DNA from: Pseudomonas saxonica
Lineage (GTDB): Bacteria > Pseudomonadota > Gammaproteobacteria > Pseudomonadales > Pseudomonadaceae
Length of the DNA: 64,000 nucleotides
Reading direction: 5' to 3'
NCBI RefSeq assembly: GCF_007858365.1
Contig: NZ_VFIO01000014.1
Coordinates: forward strand, 17,747-81,746
The notes under the pieces were generated by a model. The model saw only the letters and a list, made by a program, of their open reading frames with translations, was not told where the DNA came from and made no database searches. The translations under genes were made by a program, and so were the position numbers. Shown piece after piece: positions 9,520-18,289 of the stretch (within the stretch, counting starts at the first letter, position 1; the number at the start of each line of letters is the position of its first letter).

Positions 9520-9687
9520 CTGGCAGACTTCGCAGGCGGATCAACGGTAGAAGGGTAAGGATCTTACTGACAAAACCGATAGATCGTCACTCTGAAGATA
9601 GGATTTCGCGTTTTTATGTGTGAGAAACGTGCGAATCTTGAGCAGGAAACCCGGCTTTCCGGATGTAGAAAATGCCTGCGGATCAAT

Positions 9688-9711
9688 GTCAGGCATGTCG
9701 ACTATTAATGC
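9688..9711 (+). promoter_or_regulatory. Candidate MexT-binding (nod-box-like) site
   Basis: The sequence GTCA-N5-GTCGAC-N4-AATGC fits the published MexT consensus ATCA-N5-GTCGAT-N4-ACYAT with exact half-site spacing and a few mismatches. It lies about 73 bp before the MexS-like start, in the divergent promoter region shared with the MexT-like gene. That is where MexT would act in P. aeruginosa. Confidence 0.45.
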
Positions 9712-9783
9712 TGTCTGTTAGTCTTGCTCACAAAGCCCGGATAAAGTCCCGTGGTATTAGCGATTAATTAAGCGAGGTTTGCA

Positions 9784-10806
9784 ATGTCGCGCACGATCCG
9801 TTTTCACAAGTTTGGCCCGGCCGAGGTGCTCCAGTGCGAAGAGCACGAAGTCGCTGCGCCTGCGCCCGGCGAAGTGCAGGTGCGTGTCGAAGCGATTGGT
9901 ATCAGCTGGTATGACGTGCTTTGGCGGCAAAACCTGGCCCCGAGCCCGGCACGTTTGCCGGCCGGTATCGGCCATGAAATGGCCGGTGTTGTGACCGCCG
10001 TCGGGGCAGGGGTTGATGATCTTGCCGTGGGCGACAAAGTGGCCAGTTTTCCCGGTCAGAGTGCCAACGATTACCCGACCTATGGCGAATTGATCGTCAT
10101 GCCGCGCTCCACCCTGACGCGCTACCCAGATGTGTTGACGCCGGTTGAAGCCAGCGTGCATTACACGCCGCTGTTAATCGCTTATTTCGCGTATGTCGAC
10201 CTGGCGCGGGTAAAGGCTGGGCAAACGGTGCTGATTACCGATGCCAGCCACTGTTCTGGCCCTTCATTCGTGCAGTTGGGCAAGGCGCTTGGGGTCAACG
10301 TCATCGCGGCCACAAAAAATGCGGATGAGCGCGAGTCCCTGCTTAAGCTCGGTGCTGACAAGGTGATCGTCACTGAGGAACAAGACCTGTTGCTGGAGAT
10401 CAACAAGATCACTCACGACAAAGGTGTCGATGTGGTCATGGATGGCCTTGGTGGCCCACAGATGTCAGTGCTGGGTGATGTGCTGGCGCCCCGTGGCAGC
10501 CTTGTGCTCTATGGACTGCAAGGGGGCAATCACACTCCCTTTCCGGCCTGTGCAGCGTTTCAGAAGAACATTCAGTTCTTTGTGCACTGCATCGGTAATT
10601 TCACCGGCAAACCGGAGCTGGGCATCACCCAGGATGAGCAAGCCATGCAGCGTGCCCTGCGCGAGATCAACCAGCTGACGGCTGACCGGGTGCTGTTGCC
10701 TCTGGAAGTAAAAGTCTTTCCGTTTGAGGCCTTTGTAGACGCCCATCGCTATATGGATGATTGCCCATGTCGCGGCCGGGTTGCGTTGCAATTACCCAGT
10801 AACTGA
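9784..10806 (+). CDS. mexS: Zinc-type alcohol dehydrogenase/quinone oxidoreductase family protein, MexS-like
   Basis: This 340-residue MDR-superfamily oxidoreductase has an N-terminal GroES-like domain containing IGHEMAGVV (residues 62-70) and a C-terminal Rossmann domain. The usual AAAGGVG nucleotide loop is replaced by TDASHCSGPS (about 154-163). Start, length and the SWYDVLWRQNLAP segment resemble MexS (PA2491), whose loss activates MexT in P. aeruginosa through electrophile stress. It is divergent from the MexT-like gene, a candidate MexT box lies upstream, and a strong terminator follows. A redox/detoxification role is inferred. Confidence 0.65.
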   Translation: MSRTIRFHKFGPAEVLQCEEHEVAAPAPGEVQVRVEAIGISWYDVLWRQNLAPSPARLPAGIGHEMAGVVTAVGAGVDDLAVGDKVASFPGQSANDYPTYGELIVMPRSTLTRYPDVLTPVEASVHYTPLLIAYFAYVDLARVKAGQTVLITDASHCSGPSFVQLGKALGVNVIAATKNADERESLLKLGADKVIVTEEQDLLLEINKITHDKGVDVVMDGLGGPQMSVLGDVLAPRGSLVLYGLQGGNHTPFPACAAFQKNIQFFVHCIGNFTGKPELGITQDEQAMQRALREINQLTADRVLLPLEVKVFPFEAFVDAHRYMDDCPCRGRVALQLPSN

Positions 10807-10825
10807 AAGGCGGCATAACCTTTCA

Positions 10826-10864
10826 TGAAAAACGCCTTCGAGCCGTGAGTTCGAGGGCGTTTTT
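10826..10864 (+). terminator. Rho-independent terminator after mexS-like gene
   Basis: A stem formed by AAAAACGCCTTCGA and TTCGAGGGCGTTTTT around a short loop ends in a T tract, about 20 bases after the stop codon. The A tract on the left arm could make it bidirectional. Confidence 0.85.
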
Positions 10865-11111
10865 GTGTATATACCCTCGGAAAAATGGATACTCACGGCC
10901 GCACCAAACCCCTGCCAAGTGCCGTCTTTAGCTGCTTTTATATTCGTATGGATAATTTAAAAATCAATTTGCATCCATTTGGTTTTGTTTTTTGTAGGGA
11001 TATTCCTCTGCGGATGTGCGGTGCATCTGTAACGGATTGAAACCACAAGTTAATTGTGGGCGTTCCCGGTGCAGCTGCCGATAATAAAGCGCTCACATGG
11101 AGGGATGCCCT
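10865..11111 (+). promoter_or_regulatory. AT-rich promoter region of the 482-aa protein gene
   Basis: No gene is seen between the terminator and 11112. The stretch is AT-rich, with a loose TTGCAT/TAGGGATAT arrangement near 10970-11005 that could be a sigma-70 promoter. GGAGGG (11099-11104) sits seven bases before the ATG at 11112 and decides that start over an in-frame ATG at 11097. Confidence 0.4.
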
Positions 11112-12560
11112 ATGAACAATTTTCATGAACAAGCCATGAGCTTTGTTTATCAGCAAGTGCTGCATCGGTTACAGGGGTTTCTGGAACGTACCGAGCGCAT
11201 TGCCTTGCAGCTGTTGATTCAGCGATTACTGGTGGCTGCCGGTGGCCTGGAGCGACTCGCCCAGTACCGGGTCATGGTTGTTCTTGAAGGGGGCAGGGAA
11301 TGCGCCTATACACTGGCTTTTTTGCGTGCCGCTCAGTTGAGTATTGCGGGGCGCTATCCAGACACGTTCATATTGCGCGTGGCCATTTTGCACCAGCCTC
11401 GCCTCACGCCCAGGGTGTTGGAGCGGATACAGACTCAATGCAGTGAGTTGTTCCTGTATGACGACCATCGCGTCGAGTTGCTGTTCGTCAATGACAAGGG
11501 GGTTCGCAGGCTGGATAAACCTCTGGGCGGCATTCATAAACCTTGCGCCACCAACAGGACAATGATGCTGATGTCCGGCCATTTGACCCGGGGTGATGCG
11601 CGAGGGACTTTTTTTTATGCTGATTTGCTGGCGCGGGCAAAGCTCTTCAGCAGTGCCTTTGAATGGGGGCAACCGGCAGATGCCTTGATCGATCGGCGCC
11701 CGCCCAGGCATCTGGCTAGATACATGGCCTGGATTCAGCGTGTCGCCAGCCAGCGGGGGCATGCCGGCCAGCCGGTCAATGGCGATGATCTGCAAACCTC
11801 CGTCAGGCTGTGTTCCTTTCTCGACGACGACTACAAGGACGTCTTGTGCCTGCCGCCCACTGATCAACCCTGCAACCCCTTTACTGACGATACAAAAATA
11901 GCCGTGCTCAATGTCTTTGATTGCCTCTTCACCGACATAGACATGTTCAATTCAAGGTTGCTCACTTACCTGCACGGCTCGTTTGCCCTCAAAGACCTGG
12001 ATATAGAAGAGCCACAAGTGGCGGTGATAGTGCTGGCTGCGCACCTTCAGGGGTTGCGTGCGGCCTGTGAACAACGCCTGAGCTATAGAGCCGCCGTTGA
12101 ACTGTACTGGCAGCAGGCTGCGACTCAATACCCCCCGAACGAACGCCTCAAAGGTCAACTCATCAAGCTCCTGGGGACCGCGTTCAACACCCCGAGACGA
12201 ATAGACCAAATGCGCCTGATAACGGCTCGATACCTGGATGAATTGCACGGTGTTAGCGACGTGCAGCTGGGCTGTTTTATCTACTCGCCCTTTATCAATG
12301 AAGGTCAGAACCTTGAGCTGTTTCTACGCAACTGTTACCCCGAGAAACTGCCATTCATCAATGAGTACCACCAAATGATGATGCATAAGCCGCTTTCGAC
12401 GCCGGTTGACGTGACCTGGCTTGAGCATGTCAGTGGCTTGCCCCTGAGCTCGATTCAGGTGCTGTATCGCATGCAACACGTCCAGTTCCGCGAGGACGAC
12501 TCCTTAATGACGTCACTGTGGGCCAGCGATCCGCACAAGCAGCCGTGGGCATTGGTTTAG
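11112..12560 (+). CDS. Hypothetical protein, 482 aa
   Basis: I do not recognise this protein. The chosen ATG has an excellent GGAGGG ribosome binding site. The sequence looks soluble and largely helical, with no signal peptide, membrane segment or nucleotide-binding loop. The first 60 residues are amphipathic (FLERTERIALQLLIQRLL). An acidic stretch FLDDDYKDVL lies near residue 240, and the C-terminal third is rich in aromatic residues and histidines. Codon use looks like its neighbours. It stands alone between a terminator and the nuclease-helicase pair, with no functional hint from context. Confidence 0.8.
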   Translation: MNNFHEQAMSFVYQQVLHRLQGFLERTERIALQLLIQRLLVAAGGLERLAQYRVMVVLEGGRECAYTLAFLRAAQLSIAGRYPDTFILRVAILHQPRLTPRVLERIQTQCSELFLYDDHRVELLFVNDKGVRRLDKPLGGIHKPCATNRTMMLMSGHLTRGDARGTFFYADLLARAKLFSSAFEWGQPADALIDRRPPRHLARYMAWIQRVASQRGHAGQPVNGDDLQTSVRLCSFLDDDYKDVLCLPPTDQPCNPFTDDTKIAVLNVFDCLFTDIDMFNSRLLTYLHGSFALKDLDIEEPQVAVIVLAAHLQGLRAACEQRLSYRAAVELYWQQAATQYPPNERLKGQLIKLLGTAFNTPRRIDQMRLITARYLDELHGVSDVQLGCFIYSPFINEGQNLELFLRNCYPEKLPFINEYHQMMMHKPLSTPVDVTWLEHVSGLPLSSIQVLYRMQHVQFREDDSLMTSLWASDPHKQPWALV

Positions 12561-12708
12561 ACGTATCCGCCTGATGACTATGTGCCTGTCTGCCGCTTTG
12601 ACAGGCGCCACGCAAGGCAACCGCTCATCCCTTCGGGTTGCCAGAGCGGTGAGCAAACTGCTATCTGTACGCATATCCAGTACCTAAAGTCAGTGGTTTG
12701 TTCTGCCT

Positions 12709-14361
12709 GTGATTTCCAATCCCCTTGAAGACCCCTTTTATTACCTGAAAAACTTTGATCATGTGCTCGGCTGGATTTCGGCGCGCTATGACGATGTATT
12801 AACGGTTGAAGAGCAGCAGTTCATCGCCGAGTTTGGCCAGTTGCCCAGCGCATCCCAAGCGCTGTGGGTGCGGATGGTCATGCGCAAAGGTCAGCATTTT
12901 CGGGCCAGCAAGCTCAGCTACCCGGAAATTGGCGACATCAGCCAGGCGGCGGCCCCTCTGCTGGGTGTGGGCTGGCTCAACGATCAGGCACCGCTCGCAC
13001 TGCCAGAGGTGTTTGAGGTATTGAGCAAGCCCGAGATTCACGCCCGCTTTAGCTTGCATATCGCCAGGCCCAAGGCCAAAAAAGATCAATGGCTGGAAGA
13101 CCTTGCGCCTCAATTCCCTCAAGTTCAGAGCCTCAGTCAGTGGCATCCCGCACTGGCGGAACAGCTTTACAGCCTGAGCCATCGTGAATTGTGTGATCGT
13201 CTGCGGCTGATGTTTTTTGGCAATCTGAGCCAGAGTTGGGCCGATCTTGTGCTGGCCGACCTTGGCCTGTTTACCTACGAGAAGGTTGCGTTCAGCCCGC
13301 AGTCACGGGCGCTGGCTTGTCGCGAAGACATTGAAGGCTATGTGCACCTGTACCGCTGCCGTGAGCAATTTGAAGCCGGTGCCGAGGTGATTGACGTACT
13401 GCCTCACGTATTGGAATACCGCGTGAACAATCCCTGGCTACAGCGCCGGCGTGAGCGTTTGTTGTTCATGCTGGGCCAGCACTGCGAGCGTGCGGGAGAA
13501 CTGAGCCAGGCCCTTCAGATCTATCGGCATGGCCAGCATCCGGAGGCGCGGGTGCGCACGATCAGGGTGCTGGAGCGGCTGGGCCAGACGTCAGAGGCTT
13601 TGGCCCTGGCAGAGGCGGCAGAGCAGGCGCCCGGCAATGACGCCGAGCATCAACAGCTGCTGCGCATGCTGCCGCGCTTACGGCGCAGCCTTGGGCTGGC
13701 TGCGCGCGCAAAAGCCAAGCCGCGCAGTTATGAGCGCCTTGATCTGGTGTTGCCGCACGAGGCTGCAATGTCTGTGGAGTGCAGGGTCGCCACCCATCTG
13801 CACGGGCCTGAACAGCCGGTGCACTATGTCGAAAACACGCTGATCAATGCGCTGTTCGGCCTGCTGTGCTGGTCAGCGATCTTCGCGCCGCTGCCAGGTG
13901 CGTTTTTCCATCCGTACCAGAGTGGCCCGGCTGACTTGTTGGACGAGGACTTTTACCTGCGTCGTAGCGAGCTGTTTGATGCCTGCCTGCAACAGCTTGA
14001 CGATGGACGCTACACGGACACCATACACGCGGCCTACGTGGCCAAATTTGGCGTTCAATCGCCTTTTGTGGCCTGGAACTGTCTGAGTCGATCCTTGCTT
14101 GATGAGGCTTTGCACTGCCTGCCGCCTGCGCACTTGAAGGTCTGGTTCAGGCGTTTGTTGCAGGACATAAAAGCCAACCGTACCGGCATGCCCGACCTTA
14201 TCCAGTTTTGGCCGGCGCAAAAGACCTATCGCATGATTGAAGTCAAAGGCCCGGGTGATCGTCTGCAAGATAACCAGCTGCGGTGGTTGACGCTGTGTGA
14301 GCAGCACAACATGCCGGTGACCGTGTGCTACGTGCAGTGGCAGGATGTGGCGCACGCATGA
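12709..14361 (+). CDS. VRR-NUC domain nuclease (bacterial FAN1-like)
   Basis: The 550-residue protein starts at GTG; no in-frame ATG upstream is better. Its C-terminal domain (about residues 455-545) is a VRR-NUC/PD-(D/E)XK nuclease, with GMPDLIQFW supplying the Asp and MIEVKGPGD supplying the Glu and Lys of the active site. The middle contains helical TPR-like repeats (about 240-320), and the N-terminal part matches bacterial FAN1 homologues, structure-specific 5' flap nucleases active on interstrand crosslinks. Its stop overlaps the start of an XPD/DinG-like helicase (ATGA), so the two are probably translated together and act together in repair. Confidence 0.88.
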   Translation: MISNPLEDPFYYLKNFDHVLGWISARYDDVLTVEEQQFIAEFGQLPSASQALWVRMVMRKGQHFRASKLSYPEIGDISQAAAPLLGVGWLNDQAPLALPEVFEVLSKPEIHARFSLHIARPKAKKDQWLEDLAPQFPQVQSLSQWHPALAEQLYSLSHRELCDRLRLMFFGNLSQSWADLVLADLGLFTYEKVAFSPQSRALACREDIEGYVHLYRCREQFEAGAEVIDVLPHVLEYRVNNPWLQRRRERLLFMLGQHCERAGELSQALQIYRHGQHPEARVRTIRVLERLGQTSEALALAEAAEQAPGNDAEHQQLLRMLPRLRRSLGLAARAKAKPRSYERLDLVLPHEAAMSVECRVATHLHGPEQPVHYVENTLINALFGLLCWSAIFAPLPGAFFHPYQSGPADLLDEDFYLRRSELFDACLQQLDDGRYTDTIHAAYVAKFGVQSPFVAWNCLSRSLLDEALHCLPPAHLKVWFRRLLQDIKANRTGMPDLIQFWPAQKTYRMIEVKGPGDRLQDNQLRWLTLCEQHNMPVTVCYVQWQDVAHA

Positions 14362-16610
14362 CGTATCGCATCGCAGTGCGTGCCTTGTGCGAGTTCACGG
14401 CCAAGGCCGGTGATCTGGATTTGCGCTTTACCCCATCGCCCACGGCGCAACAGGGCATCGCCGGGCATCGCACGGTCGCGTCACGGCGCAGCGTCGGTTA
14501 TCAGGCCGAAATGAGCCTGCAAGGTGAATACGCCGGCGTGCAGGTACGGGGCAGGGCAGACGGCTATGACCCGCTGGGCAATGTGCTGGAAGAAGTCAAA
14601 ACCTATCGTGGTGATTTTACCGCCATCCCGGCCAATCACCGTCAACTGCATTGGGCTCAGGCTCGGGTATATGGCTGGCTGGTGTGCCAAAGCCTGCAAT
14701 TACCCGAGGTCAATATCGCGCTGGTGTATTTCGATATTGTCAGCGAAAAGGAAACACGTCTTCAGGAGACCTGGACTGCTGGGCAGTTACAGGGGTTTTT
14801 CAATCAGCAATGCACCCTTTTCGGGGCTTGGGCCGAACAGGAAGCGCAGCATCGGCAGGTGCGGGATGATGTGGCCCGCACGCTGGCATTTCCCCATGCC
14901 CAGTTTCGCACTGGCCAACGCGCGCTGGCTGAAGCCGTCTACAAGACCGCCAGTGGCGGCCGCTGCCTTATGGCGCAAGCTCCCACGGGGATAGGCAAAA
15001 CCATTGGCACCTTGTTTCCCCTGCTCAAGGCCATGCCCGTCAAGCAGTTGGACAAAGTGCTGTTCTTGACCGCCAAGACACCGGGGCGAAAGCTGGCCCT
15101 CGACTCGCTGCAGGTGCTCTATCCACGCGCCTTGGATGCACCCTTGCGAGTACTGGAACTGGTCGCGCGGGACAAGGCCTGCGAATACCCCGCCAACGCC
15201 TGCAATGGCGACGCTTGCCCGTTGGCCAAAGGCTTTTATGACCGCTTGCCTGCAGCGCGACAGGCGGCGGTTGCGCAATCAACCCTGGACCAACAGACAC
15301 TGCGCGACGTCGCCCTGGCGCACCAGGTCTGCCCGTATTACTTGAGTCAGGAAATGGCACGCTGGGCGGATGTGATCATTGCCGACTACAACTATTACTT
15401 CGACTTTACGGCGTTGTTGTACGGGCTTGCGCAGGCCAATCAGTGGCAGGTCGGGACATTGGTGGACGAAGCGCACAATCTGGTCGAGCGCGCCCGCCAG
15501 ATGTACAGCGCAAGCCTCGACCAGCAAAGCCTCAACCGCGTTCGGCAAAACGCCCCGGCAGTGCTGGACAAGTCGTTCAAGCGCCTTAACCGGGAGTGGA
15601 ATGCCCTGCACAAGGAGCAAATCGGGCCTTATCAGGTGCACTCACATTTGCCGGCCAAGTGGCTGAATGCCCTGAGTGGTTGCATCACTGCCATCGGCGA
15701 CTACCTTAACGACCACCCGCAAGGGCTTGCCGGTGATTTGCAAAGCTTTTACTTCGAAGCCCTGCAATTCAACCGTGTGGCAGAGCTCTTTGACGGGCAT
15801 TTTTTGTTTGACGTCAGCCTGCATGAGCACGGCAAACGTCGGCTGTCCCAGCTCAACCTGCGCAACATTGTGCCTGCGGCCTTTATCGGCCCACGGCTGG
15901 GCAGTGCGCAAAGCAATGTGCTGTTTTCGGCCACCTTGAGCCCGCGAACCTATTACGCCAACTTGCTGGGTTTACCGGCCGACACCGTGTGGATCGATGT
16001 CGAGTCGCCCTTCAACGAGCGGCAACTGGCCGTTCATGTGGTAAGCGAAATATCCACGCGCTTCAACCATCGTCAGGCCTCTCTGGGCCCTATTGTGGAG
16101 TTGATCGCCCGCCAGTTTGAGGAGAGACGCGGTAACTATCTGGCCTTTTTCAGCAGCTTTGATTACCTGCAGCAAGTGGCCCAACTGCTGGCCGAGCGCT
16201 ATCCGCACATTGCGCAGTGGGTGCAATCACGGCGTATGGATGAGGCGGCGCGCCAGGGGTTTCTCGATCAATTCACCCACGCCAGTCAGGGCATCGGCTT
16301 TGCCGTATTGGGCGGCGCGTTTGGTGAAGGCATTGACCTGCCCGGCGCGCGATTGATTGGCGCATTCGTCGCAACCCTTGGGCTGGCTCAACTGAACCCG
16401 GTCAATGAACAGATCAAACAACGCATGGCAGCGCTGTTCGGCGCCGGCTATGACTACACCTACCTGTACCCGGGCGTGCAAAAAGTGGTGCAAGCCGCAG
16501 GGCGGGTGATTCGCACCCAAAGCGATCAAGGCACGCTGTTTTTGATCGACGACCGTTTTGCCGAGTACAAGGTGCAGCAACTATTGCCCAGTTGGTGGCG
16601 ACTGGGTTGA
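14358..16610 (+). CDS. XPD/DinG-like superfamily 2 DNA helicase with N-terminal nuclease-like segment
   Basis: The 750-residue protein begins at the ATG overlapping the nuclease stop; an in-frame ATG 33 bases earlier lies inside that gene. Walker A is APTGIGKT (residues 208-215) and Walker B is DEAH (370-373). Between them, cysteines in KACEYPANACNGDACP and VCPYY look like the 4Fe-4S cluster of XPD/DinG helicases. Residues about 60-110 (GRADGYD, LEEVKTYRGD, NHRQLHWAQARVYGWL) resemble a RecB/Cas4-type PD-(D/E)XK fold. The C-terminal half carries GGAFGEGIDLPG and QAAGRVIRT helicase motifs. It likely unwinds DNA for the adjacent VRR-NUC enzyme. Confidence 0.88.
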   Translation: MTYRIAVRALCEFTAKAGDLDLRFTPSPTAQQGIAGHRTVASRRSVGYQAEMSLQGEYAGVQVRGRADGYDPLGNVLEEVKTYRGDFTAIPANHRQLHWAQARVYGWLVCQSLQLPEVNIALVYFDIVSEKETRLQETWTAGQLQGFFNQQCTLFGAWAEQEAQHRQVRDDVARTLAFPHAQFRTGQRALAEAVYKTASGGRCLMAQAPTGIGKTIGTLFPLLKAMPVKQLDKVLFLTAKTPGRKLALDSLQVLYPRALDAPLRVLELVARDKACEYPANACNGDACPLAKGFYDRLPAARQAAVAQSTLDQQTLRDVALAHQVCPYYLSQEMARWADVIIADYNYYFDFTALLYGLAQANQWQVGTLVDEAHNLVERARQMYSASLDQQSLNRVRQNAPAVLDKSFKRLNREWNALHKEQIGPYQVHSHLPAKWLNALSGCITAIGDYLNDHPQGLAGDLQSFYFEALQFNRVAELFDGHFLFDVSLHEHGKRRLSQLNLRNIVPAAFIGPRLGSAQSNVLFSATLSPRTYYANLLGLPADTVWIDVESPFNERQLAVHVVSEISTRFNHRQASLGPIVELIARQFEERRGNYLAFFSSFDYLQQVAQLLAERYPHIAQWVQSRRMDEAARQGFLDQFTHASQGIGFAVLGGAFGEGIDLPGARLIGAFVATLGLAQLNPVNEQIKQRMAALFGAGYDYTYLYPGVQKVVQAAGRVIRTQSDQGTLFLIDDRFAEYKVQQLLPSWWRLG

Positions 16611-16683
16611 CCTGCGACCTTATGGCACACTACGGCGTCCCTGACGCATGAAGCGTCTGTCATCAGCAGTGGAGTTTGCCTAT

Positions 16684-17079
16684 ATGAGCATCAAACGTTT
16701 CGGTACTGGCGCAGTCGGTGCAGGCGGTCAACCCTTACCTTTCGCCCGTGCAGTCGAGGCTGATGGCTGGTTACACGTCTCGGGGCAAGTGGCGATGGAG
16801 AACGGTGAAATCATCAACGGTGGCATCATCGAGCAAACTCACAAAACCATGCAAAACCTGATCGCCATTCTCGAAGAAGCCGGCTATGGCCTCGAAGATG
16901 TGGTGCGGGCGGGCGTGTGGTTGCAAGACCCACGAGACTTCTGGAGCTTCAACAAGGTATTTGCCTCGTACTTCAAAAGCGAACATGCCCCGGCGCGTGC
17001 TTGTGTGCAGGCCATGATGATGGTCGATTGCAGGGTCGAAATTGACTGCATTGCTTACAAAGCCAAAGCGAGGGCCTGA
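16684..17079 (+). CDS. RidA family (YjgF/YER057c) deaminase
   Basis: A 131-residue RidA-like protein. The ATG at 16684 follows GGAG by nine bases and is preferred over the ATG at 16648. Family features are ARAVEADGWLHVSGQVAMENG near the N-terminus, a QTHKTMQNL segment and the C-terminal ARACVQ-x5-DCRVEIDCIAY strand; the Arg in PARACVQ corresponds to the substrate-carboxylate-binding Arg. RidA proteins hydrolyse reactive enamine/imine products of PLP enzymes. The next gene, three bases downstream, encodes a PLP-dependent amino acid deaminase, so this protein probably processes its product. Confidence 0.88.
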   Translation: MSIKRFGTGAVGAGGQPLPFARAVEADGWLHVSGQVAMENGEIINGGIIEQTHKTMQNLIAILEEAGYGLEDVVRAGVWLQDPRDFWSFNKVFASYFKSEHAPARACVQAMMMVDCRVEIDCIAYKAKARA

Positions 17080-17081
17080 GT

Positions 17082-18281
17082 GTGTCGATGATTTTGAAAG
17101 GTGCTGCCCAGCCGGGTGCTGATCTGGTACGCGACGTAAGTTTGCCTGCGCTGGTGATTCATCGCGATGCGCTGGAGCACAACATTGCCTGGATGCAGGA
17201 TTTTGTAACCCGCAGTGGTGCCGTACTGGCTCCGCACGGCAAAACCAGCATGGCCCCGGCGCTGTTTCGCCGCCAATTGGAGCAGGGTGCCTGGGGTCTG
17301 ACCCTGGCCACGGCGGTGCAGACCTGCACGGCGTATGCCGGTGGTGTGCGTCGGGTATTGATGGCGAACCAACTAGTGGGCCGCGCCAACATGGCGTTGA
17401 TTGCCGACCTGCAGGACGACCCGGCATTCGAGTTTTACTGCATGGTCGACCACCCGGACAACGTTGCGGCCCTGGGGGCGTTTTTTGCTGAGCGTGGCCA
17501 ACGTCTCAACGTAATGATTGAGTACGGTGTTGTCGGTGGCCGTTGTGGTTGCCGCACTGAAGACGAAGTACTGGCTTTGGCGCAGGCGATCAAGGCACAA
17601 CCGGCGCTCGCCCTCTGTGGGATTGAAGGCTACGAAGGGGTTATCCACGGGGAACACGCGGTCGACGGAATTCGTGCGTTTGCGGCATCCCTGGTGCGAT
17701 TGGCTCTGCAACTGCAACGTGAAGGCGCCTTTGCCCTCGACAAGCCGATCATCACGGCCTCGGGTTCAGCCTGGTATGACCTGATTGCCGAAGGGTTTGA
17801 AGCTGAAGCGGCCAGCGGGCGTTTTCTGAGTGTCCTGCGCCCTGGCAGCTATGTGGTTCACGATCACGGTATCTATAAAGAAGCGCAATGTTGTGTGCTG
17901 GATCGACGCAGCGATCTGCATGAAGGGTTGCGCCCGGCGCTGGAAGTCTGGGCCCATGTGCAATCGTTGCCTGAGCCGGGTTTTGCCGTTATTGCGCTGG
18001 GTAAACGTGACGTTGCCTACGATGCCGGATTGCCGATGCCGTTGAAGCGCTACCGCGAAGGTGTGTTGCCCGCAGTGGGTGATGACGTCAGCGCGTGCAA
18101 GGTGACGGCGGTGATGGATCAGCATGCGTTTATGACCGTGGCACCCGGCACTGAGCTTCGGGTAGGGGACATTATCAGTTTTGGTACTTCACACCCTTGT
18201 CTGACTTTCGATAAATGGCGAACTGGCTGTGTGGTGGATGAGCAGTTCAAGGTGGTTGAGGCGATAGAGATCACGTTCTGA
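17082..18281 (+). CDS. PLP-dependent amino acid deaminase (fold-type III, D-serine dehydratase-like)
   Basis: This 399-residue protein begins at GTG 17082, or two codons later at ATG 17088. It has an alanine-racemase-type N-terminal barrel with the PLP lysine in APHGKTSMAP (about residue 50) and a C-terminal D-serine-dehydratase-like domain. That domain holds a probable metal site with His in VVHDHG and the SFGTSHPCLTFDKW segment near the end, matching DSD1-type zinc enzymes. It is annotated in Pseudomonas as amino acid deaminase. It is coupled to an upstream RidA gene, consistent with release of an enamine intermediate. Confidence 0.82.
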   Translation: MSMILKGAAQPGADLVRDVSLPALVIHRDALEHNIAWMQDFVTRSGAVLAPHGKTSMAPALFRRQLEQGAWGLTLATAVQTCTAYAGGVRRVLMANQLVGRANMALIADLQDDPAFEFYCMVDHPDNVAALGAFFAERGQRLNVMIEYGVVGGRCGCRTEDEVLALAQAIKAQPALALCGIEGYEGVIHGEHAVDGIRAFAASLVRLALQLQREGAFALDKPIITASGSAWYDLIAEGFEAEAASGRFLSVLRPGSYVVHDHGIYKEAQCCVLDRRSDLHEGLRPALEVWAHVQSLPEPGFAVIALGKRDVAYDAGLPMPLKRYREGVLPAVGDDVSACKVTAVMDQHAFMTVAPGTELRVGDIISFGTSHPCLTFDKWRTGCVVDEQFKVVEAIEITF

Positions 18282-18289
18282 GTGTCAGG

